52,723 nucleotides of DNA from Chitinophagales bacterium. Its GTDB lineage: Bacteria > Bacteroidota > Bacteroidia > Chitinophagales > Chitinophagaceae. Of this stretch, positions 9,801 through 17,681 are shown piece after piece. Where the stretch lies: NCBI GenBank assembly GCA_015655015.1, contig JAATFV010000202.1, positions 1 through 52,723 on the forward strand, written 5' to 3'. Each line of letters starts with the position of its first letter. The stretch's first letter is position 1. A program made the translations under genes and the position numbers. A model generated the notes under the pieces. The model was not told where the DNA came from. It saw nothing but the letters and a program-made list of their open reading frames with translations, and did no database searches.

Positions 9801-10402
9801 TCGGATGGGACACGAAGCCGCACAGCACGGAATTCGTCAGCGAGCAGGAGGCCGCCAACTACCTTATCCGCAGTTATCTGCTGTCGCTTGGCGCCGGCAT
9901 TGAAAAATGTTTCTGGTTTATCTTCAATGACCTTGATGACACGGAGAAGCCAGGGGTCTTTTCTTCCAGCGGTCTGTTCGAAAATGAATCGACGCCTTTT
10001 ACAGGCCCTACTCATCTTAAACCTAAGCTTACCTATTGGTATGATGCGACTTTCCAACACCTCCTGTCAGGATATTACTATGATAAAGATCTGTCTTTCC
10101 CCGCAGGAGACTCTACGATCTATCAATACCGGTTCGTCTCGGCCGATGGACAACGGCAATTGGACGTTTGCTGGTATTGTCCGAAATTCCAGTTTGCCTT
10201 CAGACCCTTGTCCGGCCAGCCTTCGCACGTGAATTTCAGGTATAGGATGAACGATAAAGACCGGGAGGTCAAAAAGGTCGTCCGTCCCGTGGCCGGTTCC
10301 CTGGAAGGGGCCGCGCAGGATTATAAGCGTGAGAATGGCGGGATATCCCTCAGCCTCGACGGCACGCCTGTATTTATAGAGACCAGTAAACAGCAACTAT
10401 GA
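6857..10402 (+). CDS. Bifunctional secreted enzyme: serine esterase plus GH39-like glycoside hydrolase
   Basis: ATG at 6857 begins a clear signal peptide (MNRKILSP then a leucine-rich core), giving 1181 residues; an in-frame TTG at 6833 only adds a non-hydrophobic tail and was not chosen. Numbered from that TTG, residues 40-285 are an alpha/beta hydrolase of the esterase-D/feruloyl-esterase type, with FHGWGG, the nucleophile motif GFSMGG (Ser167) and GGH (His259). About 400 residues of beta-rich linker domains follow. The C-terminal part is a TIM-barrel hydrolase with EVYNEPDG (Glu869, acid/base candidate) and WLTEIGWD (Glu989, nucleophile candidate), which resembles GH39 and related clan GH-A enzymes. 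The pairing suggests a polymer in which an acyl substituent must come off before, or together with, backbone cleavage. The stop overlaps the next start (ATGA). Confidence 0.8.
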   Translation: MNRKILSPCLALILLLCAGVAFTQDNGGRDAYQDLTHYSRVFGHEKYYRLYLPQGYAGASRRYPVIYFFHGWGGRHFKDDNAKLEYVKIKKLVDHYQVILVMWDGNIELSEPRPYNVGNHEDVKFRTQMKDYFPELVTYIDSSYRTLTDRGHRGIIGFSMGGFMSFFLAGKYPDKVSAAVSLAGSPEFFVGYPDNQELYPMRYAFPNLRDVAARMHNGNTDILYYLNREVHAGALWDEKVNLEYWTFPGGHMIDRPGETIVFEKAMKFVMDAFKKQGGAGDPAAGSGISHWPAATNSDPQPANWSHYDLYPDFSVWGYQVKSDKHEPGFLTLDNVDKNGWRFCTRRWLPDGPPLDEIQVHITTAPLYKPNTVYGLATWHNLTGAVTMSSVLSDSTGRISVKSDGAGGTTGLFTENETPEFVFLDYSTDGHTAASGHSSSPTYSSALSRSAGAFSPAQVPAGQRMLAVAANDQLFIRLFNRGGEVKNTQQIRVRLYTKDPSVRIRDSIVTLTILPGQRIAALPPLALSCSKTPPPHAEPAEIRFHLAISWSGKAVRASSEDKPGKAVMDDRVTVASDEFIVPVFFKAALFDSIRVDDGRQVRDTVIGEGNGDGITDAGERILLYQGDHRLRLYTDDPWVLPGRERLADEMIPARWPDGFTLSSVIQISPDCPDGHTVELLAHYETKAFNPIERKLAWGRVRLTVRHKPVTARVSMDDFFGVNAGNCAAAPADLKKTASWIRDYSQWKWLQPEKDKYTFTDALGKMNYDAYYRQLDSLHIHSLFCVQQAPAWISSGKNEKDPNSYAPSGNENGLKPEHYKEAASFFYQLAARYGRRLAPDSSLLTKDRLSGLRLMDAIEVYNEPDGNWGNHVSLEQYAALLNAAYDGNGGKMKGAYGIKAADPDMLVSIGGLADNLGSLKKIVSYAGRAPFDIINAHYYTFQNIREGYRTYVPPEWSSLVPDMKEMVAWARVNAPGRPVWLTEIGWDTKPHSTEFVSEQEAANYLIRSYLLSLGAGIEKCFWFIFNDLDDTEKPGVFSSSGLFENESTPFTGPTHLKPKLTYWYDATFQHLLSGYYYDKDLSFPAGDSTIYQYRFVSADGQRQLDVCWYCPKFQFAFRPLSGQPSHVNFRYRMNDKDREVKKVVRPVAGSLEGAAQDYKRENGGISLSLDGTPVFIETSKQQL

Positions 10403-12072
10403 GAACGAATGTAATGACTCCGGCTTCGTTAGTGATAACCGCCCTGTTTTGCGCAGCCAGCTTCCTGGTGAAGGCCCAGACAGGAGACAAGAGCTCTCCC
10501 GGATCGGGCGCTAAAGACAATGATCTTCCCGTTCTCGTAAGAACAGGCAGCGGTGCTTATCGGTTCCTGGTAGACGGTAAGCCCTTTATCGCTCTTGGCG
10601 CCCAGCTCTGGAATAGCAGCGACTGGCCATATATATTGGAAAAGGAGTGGCCGCAATTAAAAGAGCTGCACGCCAATACGCTGGAAGCGCCGGTCTATTG
10701 GCAGAATATCGAGCCGCAGCCGGGAAAATATAATTTTTCGGAGATGGATACCCTTATCATGGGCGCACGTCTCCATGGGCTGAGGCTGGTATTGCTGTGG
10801 TTTGGCTCTTACAAGAACGGCAGTTCCCAATATGCTCCCGAATGGATGCTCTCCCGCCCGGAAAAATATCCGCGGATGCGCAATGCCTCAGGTGAAGAGA
10901 TACAAGTGCTTTCGGCCGTATCGAAGGTGAACCGTGAAGCCGATAAAACCGTATTTGCAGCAGTCATGCGGCATATCCGCGAGGTAGACGGCCGGCAGCA
11001 TACGGTGATACTGGTGCAGGTAGAGAACGAATCGGGATCCCTGGGTACGGACCGGGATTATTCGGAGGAGGCAAATGCCGAATTCAAAAAAGAGGCGCCC
11101 CCCGCCCTGCTCCGGCAATTGAACAAGCCGGCCGGGAGCTGGGAAGAAGTTTTCGGCACGCAGGCCGCCGAGACATTCAACGCATGGTATATCGCCTCTT
11201 ATGTCAACGAGGTAGCTCTTGCGGGACAAAAAGAGTATGCATTGCCGATGTATGCCAATGTTTGGCTTAGGGAACATGGTTTCCGCAGACCGGGTGAATA
11301 TCCAAGCGGAGGGCCTGTTTCCACGATGCTGCCCGTCTGGAAAGCGGCAGCCCCCGCCCTGGCATTTATCTCCCCGGATATCTATCACTCCAATTTCACA
11401 GTATTTTCAGAGCTCTGTGGCAAATACGCTATTCCCGGTAATGCCTTCTTCATCCCGGAATTAGGTAAAGGCACGGATTTTGCCCGTTTCGAATTCTATG
11501 CCCTGGGTAATTACGATGCGCTGGGTGTAGCTGTCTACGGTATCGACCCCTTCCATGCAGATCCCGGTGACGAGCGCGATAAAGAGCACCTGGACGATAA
11601 ATTTTCCCTGATGGCCGACAACTATCGCCTCTTACAGGGCGCTATCGACAAGATAGCAGAATTACAAGGGACCGGCCGCCTCCGGGCCGTAGGGGAGGAA
11701 CCTGGCAGGTACGAGCAGCTGGTAACGCTTGGCGGATATGATATTTTGTTTTCTTTCGGTGTCCCCGCCTATCGGAAAAAAACAGGCACCGGCAGGGCAT
11801 TGATCGGGCACTTAGGTGACGATGAGTTCCTCATAACAGGTTTCGACGCACGGTTCCAGTTCCGGCCGCAATATGGCTCCGGTTATTCGTCCTCGGAATA
11901 CCTGCTTATTGAAGAAGGTTATTATGAGAAAGGGCAATGGGTCCGAAAAAGGATCTGGAACGGGGATGAAGCGTATCATTCCACCTTGACGCCCGATGGG
12001 ACGATCCTGCGGATAAAGCTGCGGAAGACGAAAAAGACGAATACCGGGCCGGTGAAGGCAAATTTTGAATAG
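10399..12072 (+). CDS. GH35-like beta-galactosidase family protein (DUF5597-type)
   Basis: 557 residues with a signal peptide (1-26). The TIM barrel shows GAQLWNSS, APVYWQNIEP, then VQVENESG, whose glutamate is the acid/base of GH35, and FIPELGKG, whose glutamate is the nucleophile candidate. The C-terminal beta domain (about 430-540) resembles the DUF5597 module often attached to such Bacteroidota GH35 enzymes. GH35 enzymes release terminal beta-galactose. The start codon overlaps the previous stop (ATGA at 10399-10402), so translation is coupled. This is the last gene of the enzyme operon; a 152-bp gap follows before the sigma factor. Confidence 0.85.
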   Translation: MRTNVMTPASLVITALFCAASFLVKAQTGDKSSPGSGAKDNDLPVLVRTGSGAYRFLVDGKPFIALGAQLWNSSDWPYILEKEWPQLKELHANTLEAPVYWQNIEPQPGKYNFSEMDTLIMGARLHGLRLVLLWFGSYKNGSSQYAPEWMLSRPEKYPRMRNASGEEIQVLSAVSKVNREADKTVFAAVMRHIREVDGRQHTVILVQVENESGSLGTDRDYSEEANAEFKKEAPPALLRQLNKPAGSWEEVFGTQAAETFNAWYIASYVNEVALAGQKEYALPMYANVWLREHGFRRPGEYPSGGPVSTMLPVWKAAAPALAFISPDIYHSNFTVFSELCGKYAIPGNAFFIPELGKGTDFARFEFYALGNYDALGVAVYGIDPFHADPGDERDKEHLDDKFSLMADNYRLLQGAIDKIAELQGTGRLRAVGEEPGRYEQLVTLGGYDILFSFGVPAYRKKTGTGRALIGHLGDDEFLITGFDARFQFRPQYGSGYSSSEYLLIEEGYYEKGQWVRKRIWNGDEAYHSTLTPDGTILRIKLRKTKKTNTGPVKANFE

Positions 12073-12156
12073 AAAGAGGAAAATAAAGTACAGGTTTTGG
12101 AAAATAAGCTATTACCAGCCGGACAAACCGGAGGAAGAAATGAAAAATCGGAGAAA

Positions 12157-12184
12157 TAGAATACATAAAATAGAATACATAATC
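12157..12184 (+). repeat. 14-bp direct repeat x2 upstream of the sigma factor gene
   Basis: TAGAATACATAAAA at 12157-12170 is followed by TAGAATACATAATC at 12171-12184, about 40 bp before the sigma factor start. The surrounding 150-bp gap is A/T-rich and must hold the PUL A promoter. The closest match to the TAnnTTTG box is TAAATTTA, one base off. Confidence 0.5.
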
Positions 12185-12224
12185 GTAAATTTATAACAAT
12201 ATTAAGCCATATACAATTCCCGGA

Positions 12225-12818
12225 ATGTCAACGATTGCTTTGCTTAATGAGAAAGAACTTGTCCGGCAGGTAGCCGATGGCAGCGAAGCTGCTTACAAGA
12301 GGCTGTTTGTCCACTATTGGGATCAGATCTATTCTATTGCGTTCGTATTCACCAAATCGAGGGAGATCTCTCAGGATCTTGTCCAGGACATATTCGCCCG
12401 GATCTGGATAAAGAAAGAAAAATTGCGGAAAGTCGACCGGTTTGATGCCTATCTCTTTGTTACCGCCCGGAATCTGATCGTCGACAGAATGAGCAGGAAA
12501 ACGTTCTCCATTAAAAACGAACCCTGTCTTACCGAATATTTTGCGGACAGCTCCCAGTTATCCTTTCGTGCAGTGGAATTAAAGGAGATGGAGGAGATCA
12601 TCCACCGCGGCATTCATGTCCTTCCCAACCAACAGCGGACGGCATTCTGCCTGAACAGGTTCGGGGGGTTGCGGCATGATGAGATAGCATTGCAAATGGG
12701 CGTATCGAAGGAAAGTGTAAAAAGCTATATTGTGAGGGCTATCAGCAACCTTCGAAAATATCTTGCCAAACATACAGAGGTATTGCCCCTTTTTCTCTGC
12801 GCGATCCCTATTTTTTAA
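12225..12818 (+). CDS. ECF sigma-70 factor of PUL A
   Basis: 197 residues with sigma region 2 at about 23-90 (YKRLFVHYWDQIYSIAF, then QDLVQDIFARIW) and region 4 at about 125-180 (LPNQQRTAFCLNRFGGLRHDEIALQMGVSKESVKSY, a helix-turn-helix). It is of the family expanded in Bacteroidota PULs. FecR, SusC with an STN domain, and SusD follow directly. The standard model is that substrate bound by SusC signals through the STN domain to FecR, which frees this factor to transcribe the PUL. Confidence 0.93.
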   Translation: MSTIALLNEKELVRQVADGSEAAYKRLFVHYWDQIYSIAFVFTKSREISQDLVQDIFARIWIKKEKLRKVDRFDAYLFVTARNLIVDRMSRKTFSIKNEPCLTEYFADSSQLSFRAVELKEMEEIIHRGIHVLPNQQRTAFCLNRFGGLRHDEIALQMGVSKESVKSYIVRAISNLRKYLAKHTEVLPLFLCAIPIF

Positions 12819-12904
12819 ATATTTTTTTCAACGAACGCTCCCTTTCTCCTCGTGCACCTGTCTATTATAGTATACTTCCGTGTAAACTATAAACGATTGC
12901 CACA

Positions 12905-14140
12905 ATGCCGGAATTTGAAACCTTAGTAGATAAGTTTTTGCGGGATGAGCTCCCGCCCGCCGGGATAGAACACTTCTTAAGGGAACTGGAAGATCCGGTC
13001 AACCTGGAACAACTTCGCCGGATAATAACGGAAAAACTACAGCAGAAAGAGTATACCGGCCTCTCTGAAAAAGGATCGATCGATCTTATGTTCCGGCAGA
13101 TGCTGGCCAAAGCCGCCGGTTATGAGTCGCCAGGTTTAACACCCGGTTCCTCCGGACCTGCCAACGAAATTTCTTCTTCCATAAGACTGCCAACGAAATA
13201 TGTTTTCGTGCGACGGCTCGCGGCTATCGCCGCCGTCTTGCTGTTACTTGCCGGTATCGGCCTGCAGATCTGGTTTCATCGCCCTCGTCAGGGACCGCTG
13301 GCTGCTCAAAAGCCGGTCCCTGTCTCCGGGAACGATGTAGAGCCGGGCGGCAACAGGGCCGTGCTGACCTTATCTGATGGCTCACAGATCAACCTCAATG
13401 GTACGGACAATGGCGTCCTGGCTCAGCAGGGGAGCAGTAAAGTCGTCAAACTGGCTGGCGGCCGGCTTGCCTACCACATGACAGGGCCGGCGGTCAAAGA
13501 AATATTATATAACACCATGAGCACTCCCCGCGGTGGACAATATCAGCTGACTTTACCGGACGGTACCCGGGTATGGCTGAATGCCTCTTCCTCGATCACT
13601 TATCCCACGGCTTTTAGCGGTAGGGAAAGAAAGGTGGTGATGTCCGGTGAAGCCTATTTCGAAGTGACTACCCGGCCGCTGATGCCTTTTAAAGTGATCG
13701 CCAGGGATATGGAAGTGAATGTAGTCGGAACTCACTTCAACGTCAATGCCTATGCCGATGAGTCATCGGTCAGCGCTACCTTGCTCGAAGGGGCGGTAAA
13801 AGTATCGGCAGGCGACCACCTTCCGATGCTCATAAAGTCCGGTCAGCAGGCCGTATACGGGGCCGGCAGCGGACTGAGCCTGGTCGAGGATGCGGATACC
13901 GGGGAGTCCATCGCATGGAAGGAGGGCCTGTTCTCTTTTAACGGGTCTGACCTGCCGTCTATCATGCGGCAGCTGGCGAGATGGTATGACCTGGATGTCC
14001 GGTATGAAGGCCCGATATCCAAACGCCGGTTTACCGGGAAGGTGTTTCGTAACCTTAAACTATCGGAGACGCTGAAAGTGTTGGAACTGAACCACATCCA
14101 TTTCCGGATCGAGGGGAACAGGGTGATGGTAATGCCTTAA
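12905..14140 (+). CDS. FecR-type anti-sigma factor of PUL A
   Basis: 411 residues. The cytoplasmic part (1-95) would hold the sigma factor. One membrane helix lies at about 102-120 (LAAIAAVLLLLAGIGLQIW). The periplasmic FecR domain includes TPRGGQYQLTLPDGTRVWLNA, GEAYFEV and VVGTHFNVNAY, and the C-terminal DUF4974 region ends with a secretin/TonB-like fold (LSETLKVLELNHIHFRI). The gene lies 86 bp after the sigma gene and 144 bp before susC. That leader holds the conserved hairpin described separately. Confidence 0.94.
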   Translation: MPEFETLVDKFLRDELPPAGIEHFLRELEDPVNLEQLRRIITEKLQQKEYTGLSEKGSIDLMFRQMLAKAAGYESPGLTPGSSGPANEISSSIRLPTKYVFVRRLAAIAAVLLLLAGIGLQIWFHRPRQGPLAAQKPVPVSGNDVEPGGNRAVLTLSDGSQINLNGTDNGVLAQQGSSKVVKLAGGRLAYHMTGPAVKEILYNTMSTPRGGQYQLTLPDGTRVWLNASSSITYPTAFSGRERKVVMSGEAYFEVTTRPLMPFKVIARDMEVNVVGTHFNVNAYADESSVSATLLEGAVKVSAGDHLPMLIKSGQQAVYGAGSGLSLVEDADTGESIAWKEGLFSFNGSDLPSIMRQLARWYDLDVRYEGPISKRRFTGKVFRNLKLSETLKVLELNHIHFRIEGNRVMVMP

Positions 14141-14176
14141 GGGGCAAAGGATAGAGTTCTGTTGGTTAACCGGAAC

Positions 14177-14271
14177 AAAAAAACCGGGGAGTGTTTGCAC
14201 CACTACCCGGCGAAAAGTTCAGGTTACTAGTTATATACAATCTGGTACGACTGCTTATTAATTCACCCAAA
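14177..14271 (-). ncRNA. Candidate cis-antisense sRNA in the fecR-susC leader of PUL A
   Basis: Read on the minus strand, a TAGCTTTG box (14278-14285, touching the susC start codon) fits the Bacteroidota -7 consensus TAnnTTTG. About 70 bases downstream on that strand comes a hairpin (14184-14210, CCGGG/CCCGG outer stem, AGTG/CACT inner stem), followed at once by seven T (A-run at 14177-14183 on the plus strand), a textbook intrinsic terminator. In the susC direction the hairpin has no T-run. The same arrangement occurs in PUL B. Known precedent: Bacteroides PULs carry short antisense RNAs (DonS type) against the start of susC. A good -33 element was not found, so this is a prediction. Confidence 0.4.
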
Positions 14272-14284
14272 CAAACTCAAAGCT

Positions 14285-17200
14285 ATGCAATTAAATGCTC
14301 TTTGTGAACCTCCACTACTAACAACCGTTTGCCGGTATTTCCGTGTAAATGGTAAAATAATGCGGATTATGAAGATAACCGTCATTCTGATGATCGCGGC
14401 TTGCATCCATGTGAGCGCCAGCGGCCTGGCGCAAAAGATAACGCTTTCGGAAAAAAAGGCATCCCTTGAAAAAGTATTTAAAAAGATCAATGCCCAGAGC
14501 GGATATCTGTTTTTTTACGATCTTGACCTGCTCAAAAATACGCAGCCTGTCGAGATCCATGTCAAAAATGCAGACCTCGATGAAGTACTGTCCATGTGCC
14601 TCAAAGGGCAGAACCTCGAATACACCATTACCAACAAGATCATCGTCATCAAATCGAAGGAAGAAGCCAGTGCTCCTGTTACGGCGTCCGCTCCTGTTTT
14701 CGCGGACATCAGGGGCAATGTAAAGGACGAGAATGGGAAACCCTTATCCGGCGCTTCCATTAAGCTCAAAGGAACGGACAGAGGCACGACTACTGACGCA
14801 GACGGTAATTTTACCTTACAGGTACCCAGTCGCGGAGGCACGCTGGTCATCTCTTACATCGGTTATCAGACGCTGGAAGTCACTGCTTCGGGTATTGTCA
14901 ACGTCCAGCTGAGGCTGAGCGAGAGCACGAATGATGTCGCCGTGGTGATCGGGTATGGTACGCAAAAGAAAAGAGACCTGACAGGCTCTTTATCCACGGT
15001 CAACGCTAAAGACTTCGAAGCCGCGCCGGTTGTCCGGCTCGACCAGGCCCTGCAAGGCAGGTCAACGGGTGTACAGGTGACGACGGCTTCCGGCTCTCCC
15101 GGAGGTGACGTACGGATCCGTATCCGGGGCGCCAATTCCCTGACAGGGGACAATAGCCCGCTGTATGTCGTGGATGGTTTTGTCGGCGCCGATTTCACCA
15201 CCCTGAACACCGACGATATCGCCAACATCCAGATATTGAAGGATGCGTCGGCTACCGCCATTTACGGAAGCAGGGGCGCCAACGGGGTGGTCATCGTCAC
15301 TACCAAAAACGGCACGAAAGGAAAGATGCAGGTCGATGTCACGACAAAGTATTATTCTTCCAGGGTGATCAAACGGTATCCCATCATGGGCGCGGCCGAT
15401 TTTGCCAAAACCGTCAATGATCGCTATGCGTTGCTCACACCCACGGCTCCGCCCCGGTTCTCCGATGACCAGATCGCAGGGTTCGAAAAGAGCGGCGGAA
15501 CAAACTGGCAGGATGAAATTTTCAGGACAGCTCCCGGACAGGAACACCAGCTTACCTTGTCCGGCGGGAACGATAAGACCAGTTTCCTGGTCAGCGCCAA
15601 CTATCTGAACCAGAAGGGAGTGATCGATAACTCGGACTATACGCGTTATAGCTTCCGCTCCAACCTGACGTCACAGCTCGCCAAGAATTTATCATTACGG
15701 GTCAATTTTGCAGGTAACCGGAATGAGAACCATAATACCAGCGGCACCACCAGCAGGGGGGGACCGTTGGGACAGGCTCTTGCCTGGGCGCCTACCACAC
15801 CGGCGTATGATTCAGCCGGCAATTATATCCTGCATGATCCCACCAGCTCGATCTTTCAGAATCCCGTGGCCCTGGCTTATGAGACGGATAACCGCAGTTA
15901 TGTGACCAACATGAACCTGATCAGCGGATTGCGGTACCAGTTTATTCCTGACCTGAGCCTGGACGTGCAGTTCGGATTGAACTATTCCAATGTTCAGGGC
16001 ATGGGATATTCGGGACCCGATATCACCAGCAATGTCCCGGGTGCCAGCAGAAGCTCCAGTGAAAACATTCTGTGGCAGAATACCGACAACCTTACCTATA
16101 AACATGTATTCAACAAGGACCATAGCCTGGAAGTTACCGGTGTATTCGAAACGCAGAAGTTCTCCGGCACCGGCTTCAACGTCGGCGTCAGCAACCTGAC
16201 CTATCCGGCTCAGTCCTATAACAACCTGGCGTTGTCCGCCAGCTCCAATGTAGGCTCCGGCTATTCGGAATGGGCGCTGCTGTCGTTGTTGGGCAGGGTC
16301 AACTATGCCTATAAAGACAAATACCTGGTATCTGCCTCCGTACGTCGTGACGGCTCTTCCAAATTCCAGGAAAATAATAGGTACAGCACTTTCCCTTCTG
16401 CGGCAGTGGGCTGGCGGGTAACGGAAGAGCCCTTTATGCAGAACCAGAACATCTTCCACAACCTGAAATTAAGGGCCAGCTGGGGATTGACGGGCAACCA
16501 GGGTATCAATCCCTATGGAACCCTGTCCACTTATGTCACCGATGCCGCTGATGCGGGATCTGTATTTGCCCCTGGTCCCAATAGCCCTCTCGTTTCAGGC
16601 GTCCTCCTGGGCAATCCCGGCAATCCTGATCTGAAGTGGGAGACCACGGATCAGAAAAATGGAGGTATCGATATGGAATTCCTGGGTGGAAAGTTGAGCG
16701 CTTCCGTTGACTATTTTATCAAAAAAACAAGGAACCTTTTGTTGAGTGAACCCATTCCCGGATACTTAGGCGGTAATTCTATTTTGACTAATATCGGTAG
16801 TATGAACAACAAGGGCTGGGAATTCTCCGTAAACGTCAATGCGGTCTCGGGAAAGGATTTCAGCTGGACCAGCTCCGCCAACATATCTCTTCTCCGGAAC
16901 AAGCTGGTTAGCCTGGGTGCCGGCAAACCCTTTATCGAGATCGATCCCTTTATCCTGCAACCTGGTCAGGCGATCGGAACTTTCTATGGGTATAAATACC
17001 TGGGAACCTGGAAGGCACAGGATGCTGCCGCAGCCGCAACTTACGGCGCCAAACCAGGTGACGCCCGTTATGATGACAAGAATAAGGACGGTGTGATCAA
17101 TACGGACGATTACCAGATAATTGGCAACTCGCTTCCCAAAACATCCCTGGGCTGGAACAACACCTTTACCTATAAGAACTTCTCTTTGAATGTCTTCTTC

Positions 17201-17659
17201 GAAGGCCTGCTGGGCCTGGATAAGATGAACTATTCCTATGCCTTCGGTATGTTAGGAGGCACCGATGCAAGGGAGTTTTTATTCTCCGACATCAAGAAAA
17301 GGTATATTCCCGGAGTTAATGAAAACTCGAATATTCCTGCTTTCAGCACTACTCCAAGTAACTCTTATATCCAATCCTCCCGTTTTGTAGAAAGCGCAGC
17401 CTTTGTACGACTGAAGAACCTGAGTGCAGCTTATACAATACCCAGGTCGACGTTCAAGGACATTCTTTCCGTAAAGATCTTTGTCAGCGCCACCAACCTT
17501 ATCACTTTTACACATTACAGGGGTATAGATCCCGAATCCAACTCCAGCGCTCCGGAAGGGAATATAGGCGGTTACGAAGCCGATACACAGCAGGGTATCG
17601 ATCAGGGAGCCTATCCTAATTCGGTCATGTGGACATTCGGTGTAAACATACATTTTTAA
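14285..17659 (+). CDS. susC: SusC/RagA-type TonB-dependent outer-membrane transporter of PUL A
   Basis: 1124 residues. The classic signal peptide begins only at Met26/Met29 (MRIMKITVILMIAAC), after a 25-residue extension also present, weakly conserved, in the PUL B transporter. An STN domain (about 50-115) links it to FecR. A carboxypeptidase-regulatory-like domain follows (about 140-210, with GNVKDENGKPLSGAS), then the plug (about 225-340, with VIGYGTQKKRDLTGS and SATAIYGSRGANGVV), then the 22-strand barrel ending in a terminal Phe. It imports the glycan fragment captured by the SusD lipoprotein encoded 22 bp downstream. Confidence 0.95.
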   Translation: MQLNALCEPPLLTTVCRYFRVNGKIMRIMKITVILMIAACIHVSASGLAQKITLSEKKASLEKVFKKINAQSGYLFFYDLDLLKNTQPVEIHVKNADLDEVLSMCLKGQNLEYTITNKIIVIKSKEEASAPVTASAPVFADIRGNVKDENGKPLSGASIKLKGTDRGTTTDADGNFTLQVPSRGGTLVISYIGYQTLEVTASGIVNVQLRLSESTNDVAVVIGYGTQKKRDLTGSLSTVNAKDFEAAPVVRLDQALQGRSTGVQVTTASGSPGGDVRIRIRGANSLTGDNSPLYVVDGFVGADFTTLNTDDIANIQILKDASATAIYGSRGANGVVIVTTKNGTKGKMQVDVTTKYYSSRVIKRYPIMGAADFAKTVNDRYALLTPTAPPRFSDDQIAGFEKSGGTNWQDEIFRTAPGQEHQLTLSGGNDKTSFLVSANYLNQKGVIDNSDYTRYSFRSNLTSQLAKNLSLRVNFAGNRNENHNTSGTTSRGGPLGQALAWAPTTPAYDSAGNYILHDPTSSIFQNPVALAYETDNRSYVTNMNLISGLRYQFIPDLSLDVQFGLNYSNVQGMGYSGPDITSNVPGASRSSSENILWQNTDNLTYKHVFNKDHSLEVTGVFETQKFSGTGFNVGVSNLTYPAQSYNNLALSASSNVGSGYSEWALLSLLGRVNYAYKDKYLVSASVRRDGSSKFQENNRYSTFPSAAVGWRVTEEPFMQNQNIFHNLKLRASWGLTGNQGINPYGTLSTYVTDAADAGSVFAPGPNSPLVSGVLLGNPGNPDLKWETTDQKNGGIDMEFLGGKLSASVDYFIKKTRNLLLSEPIPGYLGGNSILTNIGSMNNKGWEFSVNVNAVSGKDFSWTSSANISLLRNKLVSLGAGKPFIEIDPFILQPGQAIGTFYGYKYLGTWKAQDAAAAATYGAKPGDARYDDKNKDGVINTDDYQIIGNSLPKTSLGWNNTFTYKNFSLNVFFEGLLGLDKMNYSYAFGMLGGTDAREFLFSDIKKRYIPGVNENSNIPAFSTTPSNSYIQSSRFVESAAFVRLKNLSAAYTIPRSTFKDILSVKIFVSATNLITFTHYRGIDPESNSSAPEGNIGGYEADTQQGIDQGAYPNSVMWTFGVNIHF

Positions 17660-17681
17660 AGAAGTTTAAATATTCATTGTT

